A stretch of DNA of 64,000 bases from Yoonia sp. F2084L (GTDB lineage Bacteria; Pseudomonadota; Alphaproteobacteria; Rhodobacterales; Rhodobacteraceae): the NCBI RefSeq assembly GCF_023015625.1, contig NZ_JALKAH010000004.1:124001-188000 (forward strand), written 5' to 3'. The translations under genes were made by a program, and so were the position numbers. The notes under the pieces were generated by a model that saw nothing but the letters and a program-made list of their open reading frames with translations, did not search any database and was not told the DNA's origin. The stretch's first letter is position 1. Every line of letters begins with the position of its first letter. Of the stretch, positions 9,577-18,426 are shown one piece after another.

Positions 9577-9989
9577 GCATCATGCACGGAAGCTGCCATT
9601 GCGGCGCGGTCAGGTTTACGGTGACGCTCTCTGATGGCATCGCATCGGCGCGGCGTTGTGACTGTTCGCTTTGCGCACGACGCGGGGCGGTGGCCGTTTC
9701 TGCGGCAAAGGACGACATCACCTATACTGCAGGTCGCGATAATCTGACGCTCTACCAATTCAATACCAAGGTTGCGGAGCACTATTTTTGCAAGACCTGC
9801 GGGATTTATACGCATCACAGGCGTCGCTCGAACCCCAATGAAATCGGCATCAACCTTGCCTGTCTTGATGGACAGACGCCATTCCTCTCTGCGGTTTTGG
9901 TGCACGATGGCCAGAACCACCCCAAGGACATTGGCAAGAACCGGGATGCAGGCATCTTGCGCTTTGATCCGATGGAGGACACCGAATGA
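9573..9989 (+). CDS. GFA/CENP-V family zinc protein inserted in the cho operon
   Basis: A 138-residue protein of the GFA (glutathione-dependent formaldehyde-activating) fold. It shows the zinc-binding cysteines HGSCHCGAVRF (about 5-15), CDCSLC (about 29-34) and CKTCGIYTHH (about 72-81). It overlaps choW and choV by 4 nt each (ATGA junctions), so it is translated as part of the transporter operon. GFA proteins can bind glutathione or act on small thiol adducts; the true activity of most is unknown. A role in handling formaldehyde from betaine demethylation would be logical but is only inference. Confidence 0.85.
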   Translation: MSIMHGSCHCGAVRFTVTLSDGIASARRCDCSLCARRGAVAVSAAKDDITYTAGRDNLTLYQFNTKVAEHYFCKTCGIYTHHRRRSNPNEIGINLACLDGQTPFLSAVLVHDGQNHPKDIGKNRDAGILRFDPMEDTE

Positions 9990-10993
9990 ACGCTGTTGAG
10001 TTTGATAACGTATCCATCGTGTTTGGGGCCAAGCCTGAGACGGCTCTGCCCTTGATGGATCAGGGGCTGGAGCGTCCTGAAATCCGCGAAAAGACCGACC
10101 AGATACTGGGCGTGCATAACTGCTCGCTCGACGTCGAAGTGGGTGAGATCTTGGTCCTGATGGGCTTGTCTGGTTCGGGTAAGTCAACGCTGCTGCGTGC
10201 GGTGAACGGCCTGAACCCGGTGATCCGGGGCGAGGTCCGTATCCATGATGGTGACTGGAGTTGCAGCGTCGGCAAAAGCTCGGCGGGTGACTTGCGCCGG
10301 GTGCGCCGTGAATGCGTGTCGATGGTGTTTCAACAATTTGGCCTACTGCCATGGCGCACGGTCCGCGATAACGTCGGGCTCGGTTTGGAACTCGGCGGCA
10401 TGGAAAAAACTGCACGGCTCAAACGTGTTGATCAGGAACTTGAAATGGTCGGGCTTGCCGACCGTGCCGACGCGCTTGTCGGCGAACTTTCGGGGGGCAT
10501 GCAACAACGCGTCGGCCTCGCGCGCGCTTTTGCCACCGACGCGCCAATCCTGCTGATGGATGAGCCGTTCTCGGCCCTCGACCCGCTGATCCGCACACGT
10601 CTGCAAGATGAATTGCTGGAGTTGCAAAAACAACGCGGGCGCACGATCATCTTTGTCAGCCATGATCTGGATGAGGCCTTCAAGATCGGCAATCGTATCG
10701 CCATTATGGAAGGCGGGCGGATCGTACAATGCGGCACGCCGCGCGATATTTTTACTAATCCGGCGAACAAATATGTGGCTGATTTCGTGGCCCACATGAA
10801 CCCGCTGGGGGTACTGACAGCGCGGGATGTGATGACCAAAGGCTCAGGTTCAGGTCCCATGATCGACGTGGAAACACCGGTTCAGGACATCATGCATCAG
10901 ATCGACGGCACAGGCTTGCAAGTCACCGAAGATGGCCAGCCCATTGGCGTCGTGACCCAAGCCTCGTTACTGGCGCGACTTAGCCCTCGCTGA
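9986..10993 (+). CDS. choV: Choline ABC transporter ATP-binding protein
   Basis: A 335-residue cytoplasmic ATPase of the quaternary-amine transporter group. Walker A is GLSGSGKST (about 55-63), the signature is LSGGMQQRVGLARAF, Walker B is ILLMDEPFSALDP and the switch His lies in FVSHDLDEAF. A C-terminal tail after about residue 270 has CBS-like sequence (VTEDGQPIGVVTQASLLARL), as in OpuA-type ATPases that sense ionic strength. It energises ChoXW. The ATG overlaps the GFA gene stop. No clear terminator follows; the repeat element at 11002-11034 separates it from the convergent DMT gene. Confidence 0.93.
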   Translation: MNAVEFDNVSIVFGAKPETALPLMDQGLERPEIREKTDQILGVHNCSLDVEVGEILVLMGLSGSGKSTLLRAVNGLNPVIRGEVRIHDGDWSCSVGKSSAGDLRRVRRECVSMVFQQFGLLPWRTVRDNVGLGLELGGMEKTARLKRVDQELEMVGLADRADALVGELSGGMQQRVGLARAFATDAPILLMDEPFSALDPLIRTRLQDELLELQKQRGRTIIFVSHDLDEAFKIGNRIAIMEGGRIVQCGTPRDIFTNPANKYVADFVAHMNPLGVLTARDVMTKGSGSGPMIDVETPVQDIMHQIDGTGLQVTEDGQPIGVVTQASLLARLSPR

Positions 10994-11001
10994 CCCAATA
11001 A

Positions 11002-11034
11002 CTTTCTTCGTCCCTTCAAACTTCCGCCGGAGGC
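11002..11034 (+). repeat. Right copy of the 33-nt inverted repeat flanking the bet/cho cluster
   Basis: Plus-strand sequence starting CTTTCTTCGTCC and ending TCAAACTTCCGCCGGAGGC, 31 of 33 positions identical to the minus-strand copy at 5551-5583. It lies between the convergent choV and DMT transporter stops, so it may end transcription from either side. The two copies face each other across about 5.4 kb. Confidence 0.7.
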
Positions 11035-11035
11035 A

Positions 11036-11938
11036 TCAAACCTTTGTCGCAGGCGCAGCAGGCGTTATTCTGCGTCGTGCGATCGCCTCGCGCCATGTGA
11101 TGAAACTGACCGAGGCCATAATCACGGCACCACCGAATATGACCCAACCGTCAACAGTTTCACCAAAGACGACGGCCCCCAAAAGGACCGCCCAGACCAG
11201 TTGTAGGAATGTCACCGGCTGTGTCACGGTCAACGGTGCTGCCGCAAAAGCCAGTGTCATGGAGTAATGTCCGGCAGTCGCAAAGCAGGCGACAAGGAAC
11301 AACCACCCCACCTGCGGCAAAGTCGGCGTCACCCACACCGCCCAAGCAAAGGGCGCTAACCCAACAGTCACAGTGATCGACAACATGCCAACGACGACAG
11401 GCGCGGAAACCTCCCCTGAGAGTTGCTTGGCAATCAGGTATCCCGCAGCAAAGCACACGGCAGTTGCGAGCATGGCAATATGCCCAAGTTCAACCTCTTT
11501 CACGCCAGGACGCAGGATAATCATCGCCCCGATCAGCGCCATGATAACCGCTGCCAGGCGCCGTGGCGGCAAACGTTCACCCAAGAACAACGCCGCCCCC
11601 AGCGAGACATAGACAGGTGAAAGGTAATTCATCGCCGTCACCTCAGCGATGGGAATGCGCGCCATGGCAAAGAACCACAAGATCACTGCCAGCGTGTGCA
11701 CCAATCCCCGCGCCCAAAACAGCTTCTTCTGTCGCCCTGTCAAATGCGCTGCCATGATCGGTTTGATCATCGGGATCAGGAACACCAAACCCAGAACATA
11801 TCGCAAAAATGCCGCCTGCGCTGCTGGCACGTCATCGCCCACATGTTTGACAACCGCCGTGACGGCCACAAACATCAGGCCGGTAAAAAGCATCCAGAAG
11901 ATGCCAACGACGGGCCGGGATTGGGATTGCGCTTCCAT
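11036..11938 (-). CDS. DMT-family (EamA) membrane transporter
   Basis: A 300-residue protein with about ten TM helices arranged as two EamA repeats (about 15-145 and 160-290). Family members export amino acids, nucleobases or cofactors; the glycine-rich and conserved AMARIPIAEVTAMNYLSPVYVSLGAALFLGERLPPRR-type region around residues 90-125 is the drug/metabolite transporter signature. The substrate cannot be told from sequence. The gene is divergent from the YmdB-like gene, with about 85 nt between starts, and convergent with choV. Confidence 0.85.
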   Translation of the reverse strand: MEAQSQSRPVVGIFWMLFTGLMFVAVTAVVKHVGDDVPAAQAAFLRYVLGLVFLIPMIKPIMAAHLTGRQKKLFWARGLVHTLAVILWFFAMARIPIAEVTAMNYLSPVYVSLGAALFLGERLPPRRLAAVIMALIGAMIILRPGVKEVELGHIAMLATAVCFAAGYLIAKQLSGEVSAPVVVGMLSITVTVGLAPFAWAVWVTPTLPQVGWLFLVACFATAGHYSMTLAFAAAPLTVTQPVTFLQLVWAVLLGAVVFGETVDGWVIFGGAVIMASVSFITWREAIARRRITPAAPATKV

Positions 11939-12024
11939 GCTCCATCCGTCGCACCAAGCCCGCCCAAGTGCAAGCGCGCAGAAACCACTGGATGAAGCGC
12001 GCTGTTCCCCGTAACAACGCCGCC

Positions 12025-12840
12025 ATGAAGATACTCTTTCTTGGCGATGTTATGGGCCGCTCTGGGCGTGCCGCGATTGTAACCCACCTGCCCCGTCTAC
12101 GGGACGCGTGGAAGCTGGATTTCGTTGTCGTGAATGGTGAAAACGCGACCTCGGGGATGGGGTTGTCGGGTGATCATGCAAAGATTTTGCTGGATGCGGG
12201 TGCTGATGTTGTCACCCTCGGCGATCACGCCTTCGACCAGAAAGACATGTTGACCTTTATTGAGAAGGAACAGCGCATCATTCGCCCGATGAACTATTCC
12301 AAAGCCGCCCCTGGTGTTGGTGCGCGGGTGTTCAACGCCACCGGTGGTCGCAAGGTGCTTGTGGCACAGGTTTTGGGTCAGGTTTTCATGAAGCGTCCTT
12401 TCGACGATCCATTCTCGGCCCTTGATGCGGTGCTGCGCCAATACCCGATGGGTGGTCAGGTTGCGGCCAGCGTCATTGATATCCACTGCGAAGCCACGTC
12501 CGAAAAGATGGCGACTGGCCATTTCTGCGATGGGCGGGCAAGCATTGTTGTCGGCACGCATACCCATGTGCCGACAGGCGACGCGATGATCCTGCCGGGT
12601 GGCACCGCCTACATGACCGATGCGGGGATGTGCGGCGACTATAACTCGGTCATTGGCATGGACAAAGCCGAGCCTTTGCGCCGCTTTGTCACCGGCATGC
12701 CAAAGTCGCGATTTACGCCTGCGGCAGAGGAAGCGACGCTGTCTGGCCTTTATGTCGAGACCGACAACATGACAGGCAAAGCCGTGAAAACCGCGATGGT
12801 CCGCCAAGGCGGACGCCTGTCGCAGACGGGGCCTGCATGA
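12025..12840 (+). CDS. YmdB-like metallophosphoesterase (TIGR00282 family)
   Basis: A 271-residue calcineurin-like phosphoesterase. The start MKILFLGDVMGRSGR is chosen because it puts the first metal-binding Asp at residue 7. Further blocks are NGENATSGMGL, GDHAFDQKD (metal His), GTHTHVPTGD and MTDAGMCGDYNSVIGMD. Homologues such as B. subtilis YmdB and Deinococcus DR1281 hydrolyse 2',3'-cyclic mononucleotides and affect RNA turnover and development. The usual GNHxWD block reads GDHAFD here. The ATG of the next transporter overlaps its stop (ATGA). Confidence 0.86.
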   Translation: MKILFLGDVMGRSGRAAIVTHLPRLRDAWKLDFVVVNGENATSGMGLSGDHAKILLDAGADVVTLGDHAFDQKDMLTFIEKEQRIIRPMNYSKAAPGVGARVFNATGGRKVLVAQVLGQVFMKRPFDDPFSALDAVLRQYPMGGQVAASVIDIHCEATSEKMATGHFCDGRASIVVGTHTHVPTGDAMILPGGTAYMTDAGMCGDYNSVIGMDKAEPLRRFVTGMPKSRFTPAAEEATLSGLYVETDNMTGKAVKTAMVRQGGRLSQTGPA

Positions 12841-13757
12841 TATCCCAGCGTATGCGGCTGACAGGGTTCCTGTTGCTGCTGGGATGCGGTTGGGGGCTGA
12901 CGCAACCGCTGATCAAAATTACGGTAAGCGCAGGATATCAGCCATTCGGGATTGTCTTTTGGCAGATGCTGATTGGTGCGACACTGCTGGGCGTGCTGCG
13001 CTGGCGGCAGATGGGGCGGATGCCGTTTACCGTTCGGACCCTGGCTGTCTGGTTGATGATTGCAACCATCGGCACGCTGATCCCCGGCTACACCAGTTTC
13101 CGTGCCGCGTTCCACTTGCCATCCGGCATCATGTCAATTGTCATTGCAACGATCCCGATGATGGCTTTTCCTATCGCGCTTGCCTTGGGCAACGACCGGT
13201 TCTCGTTTCGCCGTTTGGGTGGCCTTTGCCTTGGGCTGATCGGCGTAGGTCTGATCGCCCTGCCGGAAGCGAGCCTGCCAGAACGCGCGATGATCGCCTT
13301 CTTGCCTTTGGCCCTGATCGCCCCGTTTTGCTATGCCTGTGAAGGCAACATCGTGGCGCGCTGGGGTACGGCGGGGCTTGATCCGTTTCAGGTGCTTTTT
13401 GGGGCATCGGCTATCGGGACGGTGATCGCGCTGCCGTTGGCGATTGGCACCGGAGAGTTTTTTGTCCCGCAATCCCCTTTTATTCTTGCTGATTTCACAC
13501 TCCTGCTCAGCTCGATCGTCCATGTGCTCGTCTACTCCGGCTATGTCTGGTTGATTGCACGGGCGGGGTCTGTTTTCGCCGGTCAGGTCAGTTACGTTGT
13601 CACCGGTTCGGGCGTGTTCTGGGCGATGCTGTTGTTGGGCGAAACCTACAGCCTGTGGGTCTGGGCCGCATTGGGTTGCATGGCTGTCGGTCTGAGCCTT
13701 GTGCAGCCACGGGTTGCTGAAACGCAAACGCTGGGCGACACTCGTGCTCATGGATAG
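12837..13757 (+). CDS. DMT-family (EamA) transporter
   Basis: A 306-residue, about ten-TM EamA-repeat protein. The first repeat begins LLLLGCGWGLTQPLIKITVSA and the second is around ALIAPFCYACEGNIVARWG. The substrate is unknown. It is translationally coupled to the YmdB-like gene upstream through an ATGA overlap, and its end overlaps the start of the SLC13 permease by 8 nt, so the three appear to form one operon. It is not closely similar to the DMT protein at 11036-11938, so it does not look like a tandem duplicate. Confidence 0.84.
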   Translation: MISQRMRLTGFLLLLGCGWGLTQPLIKITVSAGYQPFGIVFWQMLIGATLLGVLRWRQMGRMPFTVRTLAVWLMIATIGTLIPGYTSFRAAFHLPSGIMSIVIATIPMMAFPIALALGNDRFSFRRLGGLCLGLIGVGLIALPEASLPERAMIAFLPLALIAPFCYACEGNIVARWGTAGLDPFQVLFGASAIGTVIALPLAIGTGEFFVPQSPFILADFTLLLSSIVHVLVYSGYVWLIARAGSVFAGQVSYVVTGSGVFWAMLLLGETYSLWVWAALGCMAVGLSLVQPRVAETQTLGDTRAHG

Positions 13758-15531
13758 TTTTTTTTCCTTGACCCAGACACAGAGCGCAATTTTGACGATG
13801 GCCGTCGTCGTGGGCATGTTCCTGATGTTCCTGCGCGAGGTCTATCCGACGGAAGTGGTCGCAATGATCGGGGTCTCGATCCTGTTGGCGACGGGTGTTT
13901 TGCCCTATGAGGCCGCGGTGATGGCGCTGGCCAACCCTGCCCCTTGGACGATTGCCGCGATGTTCATCATCGTGGGGGCGTTGGTGCGGACCGGTGCGCT
14001 GAATGCGATGACACAGATCGCAGAACGGCAGGCCAAGGTCAGCCCAGCGCGCGCGATTGGTGGCGGGTTGGTCTTTGTGGCCTTTGCAAGTGCTATCATG
14101 AACAACACGCCACTGGTTGTCGTGATGATCCCGGTCTTTGTGCAACTGGCGCGCACTTTGGGGACGTCAGCGTCCAAATTGCTGATCCCGTTAAGCTATG
14201 CTGCGATTGTCGGGGGCACGATGACCTTGCTGGGCACCTCGACCAATTTGCTGGTTGATGGCGTCGCCCGCTCCTCTGGGCTGGAGCCGTTTGGCATCCT
14301 TGAGATTTTCCCCATTGGTGTCGTGGTTGTTCTGTGGACCTTCACGTATCTCTATTTTATGGCCCCGCGCCTTTTGCCGGACCGGCAGAGCATGGCGACG
14401 ATGCTGTCAGACAGATCCAAGAAGAAGTTCTTTTCTGAGGCGGTCATTCCACCTGACAGCAACCTGATTGGGCGTGACGTCACAAGTGTGCAGTTGTTCA
14501 AACGCGATGGCGTTCGCCTGATTGACGTCGTGCGCGGGGATACATCGTTGCGGCGCAATCTCAAGGACGTGACATTGCAGGTGGGCGACCGCATTGTTCT
14601 GCGTACCGAAATGACAGAGCTTTTGTCACTACAACAGAACAAAGAACTGCGGCGCGTCGATCAGGTGTCTGCGGTTGAAACCACCACTGTCGAAGTGCTG
14701 ATCACGCCAAACTGCAAGATGGTCAGCCGACGCCTTGGGTCGATGCGACTGCGGCGGCGCTATGCGGTTTATCCTTTGGCGGTGCACAGACGGGACGCGA
14801 ATATCAGCGCGCAGATTGATGACATCGTTGTGCGCGTCGGCGACACGCTGCTGTTGGAAGGCGCGCCAGAGGATATTCAGCGTCTGGCTGAGGATATGAA
14901 CCTTGGTGATGTATCAACGCCGTCGCAGCGCGCGTACCGCCGGGGACATGCGCCTGTGGCCATCGGTGTGTTGCTCGGCGTAGTAACGCTGGCGGCATTG
15001 GGTGTTGCCCCTATCCTGATGCTGGCGATGATTGGTGTGACGATTGTGCTAATGACTGGCTGCATCGACGCAGATGAGGCGTTTTCCTATGTCGATGGGC
15101 GCTTGCTGGCGTTGATATTTGCCATGCTGGGCGTCGGGTCTGCGTTGCAGTCTTCGGGCGCTGTTGCGATCATTGCTGACACGCTTTCGCCGGTGATGCT
15201 GGTGCTGCCGCCGTTCTTTGTCGTGCTGGCGGTCTATATGCTGTCCAGTATCCTGACCGAATTGGTATCCAACAATGCCGTCGCCGTCGTGATGACACCG
15301 ATTGCCATCGGTCTGGCCAGTGCGCTTGGCGTTGATCCACGTCCCTTGGTGGTGGCTGTCATGATCGCAGCAAGTGCGAGTTTCGCGACGCCAATCGGGT
15401 ATCAAACCAATACGCTGGTTTATGGTCCCGGTGGATATAAGTTTTCGGATTTCCTCAAGTTCGGCGTCCCGCTGAACCTGTCGCTGGCCCCTATTGTTTC
15501 CTTTGTGATCCCCTTTATCTGGCCGCTCTAA
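13750..15531 (+). CDS. SLC13-family anion permease with central TrkA-C domains
   Basis: A 593-residue inner-membrane symporter of the divalent-anion/Na+ type. Hydrophobic halves (about 5-205 and 405-590) flank two RCK/TrkA-C regulatory domains (about 225-395; for example LIGRDVTSVQLFKRDGVRLI and VRVGDTLLLEGAPEDI). The paired NNTPLVVVMIPVF and SNNAVAVVMTPIA motifs are the SLC13 substrate and sodium sites. Such proteins with TrkA-C inserts are often sulfate or other anion transporters in bacteria. The ATG at 13750 is preferred over an upstream GTG/ATG because MDSFFSL begins the first TM. It overlaps the DMT gene by 8 nt. Confidence 0.88.
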   Translation: MDSFFSLTQTQSAILTMAVVVGMFLMFLREVYPTEVVAMIGVSILLATGVLPYEAAVMALANPAPWTIAAMFIIVGALVRTGALNAMTQIAERQAKVSPARAIGGGLVFVAFASAIMNNTPLVVVMIPVFVQLARTLGTSASKLLIPLSYAAIVGGTMTLLGTSTNLLVDGVARSSGLEPFGILEIFPIGVVVVLWTFTYLYFMAPRLLPDRQSMATMLSDRSKKKFFSEAVIPPDSNLIGRDVTSVQLFKRDGVRLIDVVRGDTSLRRNLKDVTLQVGDRIVLRTEMTELLSLQQNKELRRVDQVSAVETTTVEVLITPNCKMVSRRLGSMRLRRRYAVYPLAVHRRDANISAQIDDIVVRVGDTLLLEGAPEDIQRLAEDMNLGDVSTPSQRAYRRGHAPVAIGVLLGVVTLAALGVAPILMLAMIGVTIVLMTGCIDADEAFSYVDGRLLALIFAMLGVGSALQSSGAVAIIADTLSPVMLVLPPFFVVLAVYMLSSILTELVSNNAVAVVMTPIAIGLASALGVDPRPLVVAVMIAASASFATPIGYQTNTLVYGPGGYKFSDFLKFGVPLNLSLAPIVSFVIPFIWPL

Positions 15532-15604
15532 GCCGGGGTTGCGGGCGCTGGGCCGCTTGCCGTATAGAGACGCAGATTAACGCGATAGAAGACGAGGTTT
15601 TCCG

Positions 15605-16354
15605 ATGGCTGGCCACTCCAAATGGGCAAATATTCAGCACCGCAAAGGGCGGCAGGACAAATTGCGCTCCAAGCTGTTTTCCAAGCTGGCCAAGGAAATC
15701 ACCGTTGCCGCGAAAATGGGCGACCCGGACCCCGATAAAAACCCGCGTTTGCGTCTGGCGGTGAAGGAAGCCAAGTCGAGCTCTGTTCCGAAGGATGTGA
15801 TCGACCGCGCGATCAAGAAATCGCAAGGTGGCGATGCCGAGAATTACGACGAAATCCGCTATGAGGGTTATGGCCCCAACGGTGTGGCCGTGATTGTCGA
15901 GGCGATGACGGACAACCGCAACCGGACCGCGTCAACCGTGCGGTCGACTTTTTCCAAGAATGGCGGAAATCTGGGCGAAACCGGATCGGTCGGGTTCATG
16001 TTCGACCGCAAAGGCGAGGTGATCTACCCCGCATCTGTCGCCGACGCCGATACGGTGATGATGGCCGCGATTGAGGCCGGTGCCGAAGACGTGCAAAGCG
16101 ATGATGACAACCACGTCATCTATTGCGCGGACACCGATCTGAACGACGTGGCGAACGCGCTTGAGGCGGAACTGGGCGAGTCAGAATCAACCAAGCTGAT
16201 CTGGAAGCCCAATATGACGACCGAACTGGATGTCGAGGGTCTGACCAAGCTGATGAAGCTGTTGGATACGCTTGAGGAAGATGATGACGTGCAGCGTGTG
16301 ACATCAAATTTTGAAGCCTCTGATGAGGTGATGGCGGCCTTCGCGGAAGAGTAG
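15605..16354 (+). CDS. yebC: YebC/PmpR family (TACO1-like) protein
   Basis: A 249-residue protein with the canonical start [18 protein letters not shown] and the conserved [18 protein letters not shown] block around residue 90. The family includes DNA-binding regulators (PmpR) and, as shown for several members, ribosome-associated factors that relieve polyproline stalling. A GACGAGG ribosome-binding site precedes the ATG. In many proteobacteria yebC lies by ruvC, but not here. An intergenic repeat follows the stop. Confidence 0.95.
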   Translation: MAGHSKWANIQHRKGRQDKLRSKLFSKLAKEITVAAKMGDPDPDKNPRLRLAVKEAKSSSVPKDVIDRAIKKSQGGDAENYDEIRYEGYGPNGVAVIVEAMTDNRNRTASTVRSTFSKNGGNLGETGSVGFMFDRKGEVIYPASVADADTVMMAAIEAGAEDVQSDDDNHVIYCADTDLNDVANALEAELGESESTKLIWKPNMTTELDVEGLTKLMKLLDTLEEDDDVQRVTSNFEASDEVMAAFAEE

Positions 16355-16383
16355 CTGGGGCGCTGCCCCCGTCCCTGCGGTCC

Positions 16384-16401
16384 TCCCCCGAGGTATTTTT
16401 A
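16384..16401 (+). repeat. Dispersed intergenic element TCCCCCGAGGTATTTTTA
   Basis: This short sequence lies between the convergent yebC and cyclo-ligase genes. A near copy (one base shorter) occurs inverted at 59333-59349 upstream of terC. GC-rich stretches followed by GGTATTTTT are commonly seen between genes in Rhodobacteraceae genomes and look terminator-like because of the T run. Role is inferred. Confidence 0.5.
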
Positions 16402-16416
16402 AACATGAGAAGATGA

Positions 16417-16956
16417 TCAGGGCGTGATGATGCCCTGCTCTGTCACGATCAGGTCAAGCGGTTGATCGGTGGGTTCGAGTGGCAGGTTGGCGTCTTCTTG
16501 GGCTGCATAGGCAAAGCCAATGGCCATTGTGGGTTGGGCGGCGCGCAGTTGTTCCAGGGTGCGGTCGTAGAAACCACCGCCATAGCCCAGGCGCCCGCCG
16601 TTGCGGTCAAATGCCACCAGCGGCACAATCACGATTTGCGGTGTCATCCAATCGCCCGCCTCTGGGATCATCGCGCCAAATTCACCTTTGATCAGCGGAC
16701 ACTCAGGTTCCCAAATCCGAAACTTCAGCGGCTGCCCTGCCCCGATGATGACCGGCACGCCAACGGGTCCATGGGCTGCGGCCTCTTCCATCGCCGGGGT
16801 GGGGTCGATTTCGGTCCGCATCGCCATATAGCCAGCCAAGGGGACGCCACGATGCCCGGCGAGCACTTCGCTCAGATAGCCAGCGGTGGCTGCATGCGGT
16901 TGGTGGGCCGCTTTGCGCCGGGCGAAAGCGGCGGTGCGGGCCGCTGTTTTATCCAT
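16417..16956 (-). CDS. 5-formyltetrahydrofolate cyclo-ligase
   Basis: A 179-residue enzyme (ygfA/MTHFS family) that converts 5-formyl-THF to 5,10-methenyl-THF with ATP. The N-terminal basic segment KTAARTAAFARRKAAH and the C-terminal GGRLGYGGGFYDRTL motif, which binds ATP and folate, are diagnostic. The start at 16956 overlaps the mgtE stop by one base (TAATG), giving translational coupling; an in-frame codon four residues earlier is possible. Pairing with mgtE is positional; the enzyme needs Mg-ATP but no functional link is proven. Confidence 0.9.
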   Translation of the reverse strand: MDKTAARTAAFARRKAAHQPHAATAGYLSEVLAGHRGVPLAGYMAMRTEIDPTPAMEEAAAHGPVGVPVIIGAGQPLKFRIWEPECPLIKGEFGAMIPEAGDWMTPQIVIVPLVAFDRNGGRLGYGGGFYDRTLEQLRAAQPTMAIGFAYAAQEDANLPLEPTDQPLDLIVTEQGIITP

Positions 16957-18326
16957 TACAAAAGCCAAATGGCGGCAAGGCCGAGGAAGGCAAAGAAGCC
17001 AACGACGTCCGTGACGGTGGTCACGAAAGCACCGGACGCAAGCGCGGGGTCGATCCCCATCTTTTCCAACACAACGGGGATAACCGTGCCAGCCAAACCG
17101 GCAACAACCATATTGATCACCATGGCGACGGCAATCACAACGCCCAGCATCGGTGACCCGAACCAGACGACCCCGACGATACCCATCACCACGGCAAAGA
17201 TCAGACCGTTGATCAGCCCGACCAGCACCTCGCGTTTAATGACCCGCCAGACGTTTGCGGTTGTCAGGTCGCGTGTTGCAAGCGCGCGCACGGCGACCGT
17301 CAGCGATTGCGTGCCTGCATTGCCCCCCATTGAGGCCACGATGGGCATCAGGACGGCCAATGCGACGAGCCCCGCAATCGTTTCTTCAAAAAGCGAGATC
17401 ACCATTGACGCAAAAATCGCCGTCACCAGATTGACCGCAAGCCAAGGAAAGCGCCGCTTTGTCGTGGCAATGACGCGGTCAGAGAGGCTGCCTTCGCCGA
17501 CACCGGCCAAGCGCAGGATGTCCTCCTCTGCTTCTTCTTCGAGGAACATCATCGCGTCATCAATGGTAATCACACCGACGACCCGGTCATCATCATCCAC
17601 CACCGGCGCCGTGATCATGTGATAGTGATTAATCGCCTGCGCCACCTCTTCCACATCTTGAGCGACGTGGAACGTGCGGAACGTATCTTCGACGATATCG
17701 CGCAGTGGTGTATCACGCGCATGGCTCAGGACGCGTCCCAGTGTGACGTAACCCACAGCCTTAAGCCGAGGGTCAACCAGAATGATGTGATAAAACTGAT
17801 CCGGCAGGACCACATCAGAGCGCAGATAATCAATCGCCTCGCCCACGGTCCAGTGTTCTGGCGCGCGCACCAGTTCGGACTGCATGTGGCGTCCGGCGGA
17901 TTCCTCGGGATAGGCAAGCGCCTGTTCGACAACAACACGGTCGCTGGCATCCAGCGCATCCAGAACCGCCTCTTGCTGCGCGTCATCAAGGTATTCGACA
18001 AGGTCGACGACATCGTCGCTTTCCAGATCACGCACGGCTTCGGCCAGTTCCGCCGGGGCAAGCTGTTCGATGACCTCTTCACGCAGCTCTTCGTCGAGTT
18101 CGGAAAGTACGCCACCTTCCAGCCCACCGGGCCAAGTGACCAGCAGCGCGCGCCTGTCGCGAACATCAATCTGTTCCAGCAAATGCGCAACGTCAGCGGG
18201 GTGCATGGGATCAAGTGCTTCACTGAGGAAGGCCCCATCACCCCGTCCGACAGCATCAAGCACGTCACTGACCAGCCGGTCGGTGATGCCGAATGCTTCG
18301 TCTTCGGTGGATTCGGGTTCGGCCAT
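16956..18326 (-). CDS. mgtE: Magnesium transporter MgtE
   Basis: A 456-residue Mg2+ channel. It has an N-terminal superhelical MgtE_N domain (about 15-130), a CBS pair (about 140-265) and five TM helices in the C-terminal part. The pore signature PIVASMGGNAGTQSL and the conserved Asp in DPALASGAFVTTVTDVVGF are present. In the family the N and CBS domains close the pore when cytosolic Mg2+ is high. It is divergent from guaD and leads the cyclo-ligase gene. A small palindrome lies about 50 nt upstream of the ATG. Confidence 0.95.
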   Translation of the reverse strand: MAEPESTEDEAFGITDRLVSDVLDAVGRGDGAFLSEALDPMHPADVAHLLEQIDVRDRRALLVTWPGGLEGGVLSELDEELREEVIEQLAPAELAEAVRDLESDDVVDLVEYLDDAQQEAVLDALDASDRVVVEQALAYPEESAGRHMQSELVRAPEHWTVGEAIDYLRSDVVLPDQFYHIILVDPRLKAVGYVTLGRVLSHARDTPLRDIVEDTFRTFHVAQDVEEVAQAINHYHMITAPVVDDDDRVVGVITIDDAMMFLEEEAEEDILRLAGVGEGSLSDRVIATTKRRFPWLAVNLVTAIFASMVISLFEETIAGLVALAVLMPIVASMGGNAGTQSLTVAVRALATRDLTTANVWRVIKREVLVGLINGLIFAVVMGIVGVVWFGSPMLGVVIAVAMVINMVVAGLAGTVIPVVLEKMGIDPALASGAFVTTVTDVVGFFAFLGLAAIWLL

Positions 18327-18376
18327 GGGACTTCCTTGCTGCTAGGGCAACATAATCACTCAGGGCTGTGGCACAA

Positions 18377-18390
18377 CGCAGATTTCTGCG
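18377..18390. promoter_or_regulatory. Small palindrome between mgtE and guanine deaminase
   Basis: CGCAGA and TCTGCG arms are separated by two T residues in the 100-nt divergent spacer, about 50 nt upstream of mgtE and 37 nt upstream of the guanine deaminase gene. It could be an operator or a short hairpin. No known regulator can be assigned. Confidence 0.25.
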
Positions 18391-18426
18391 ATTTACCCCA
18401 ATGTTGCGGGGCCATATGCTGAATCT

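Noticed and set aside
9168-10415. Minus-strand 415-codon open frame
   Set aside because: Antisense to choW, GFA and choV.
16462-17622. Plus-strand 386-codon open frame
   Set aside because: Antisense to the cyclo-ligase and mgtE, both with intact motifs.
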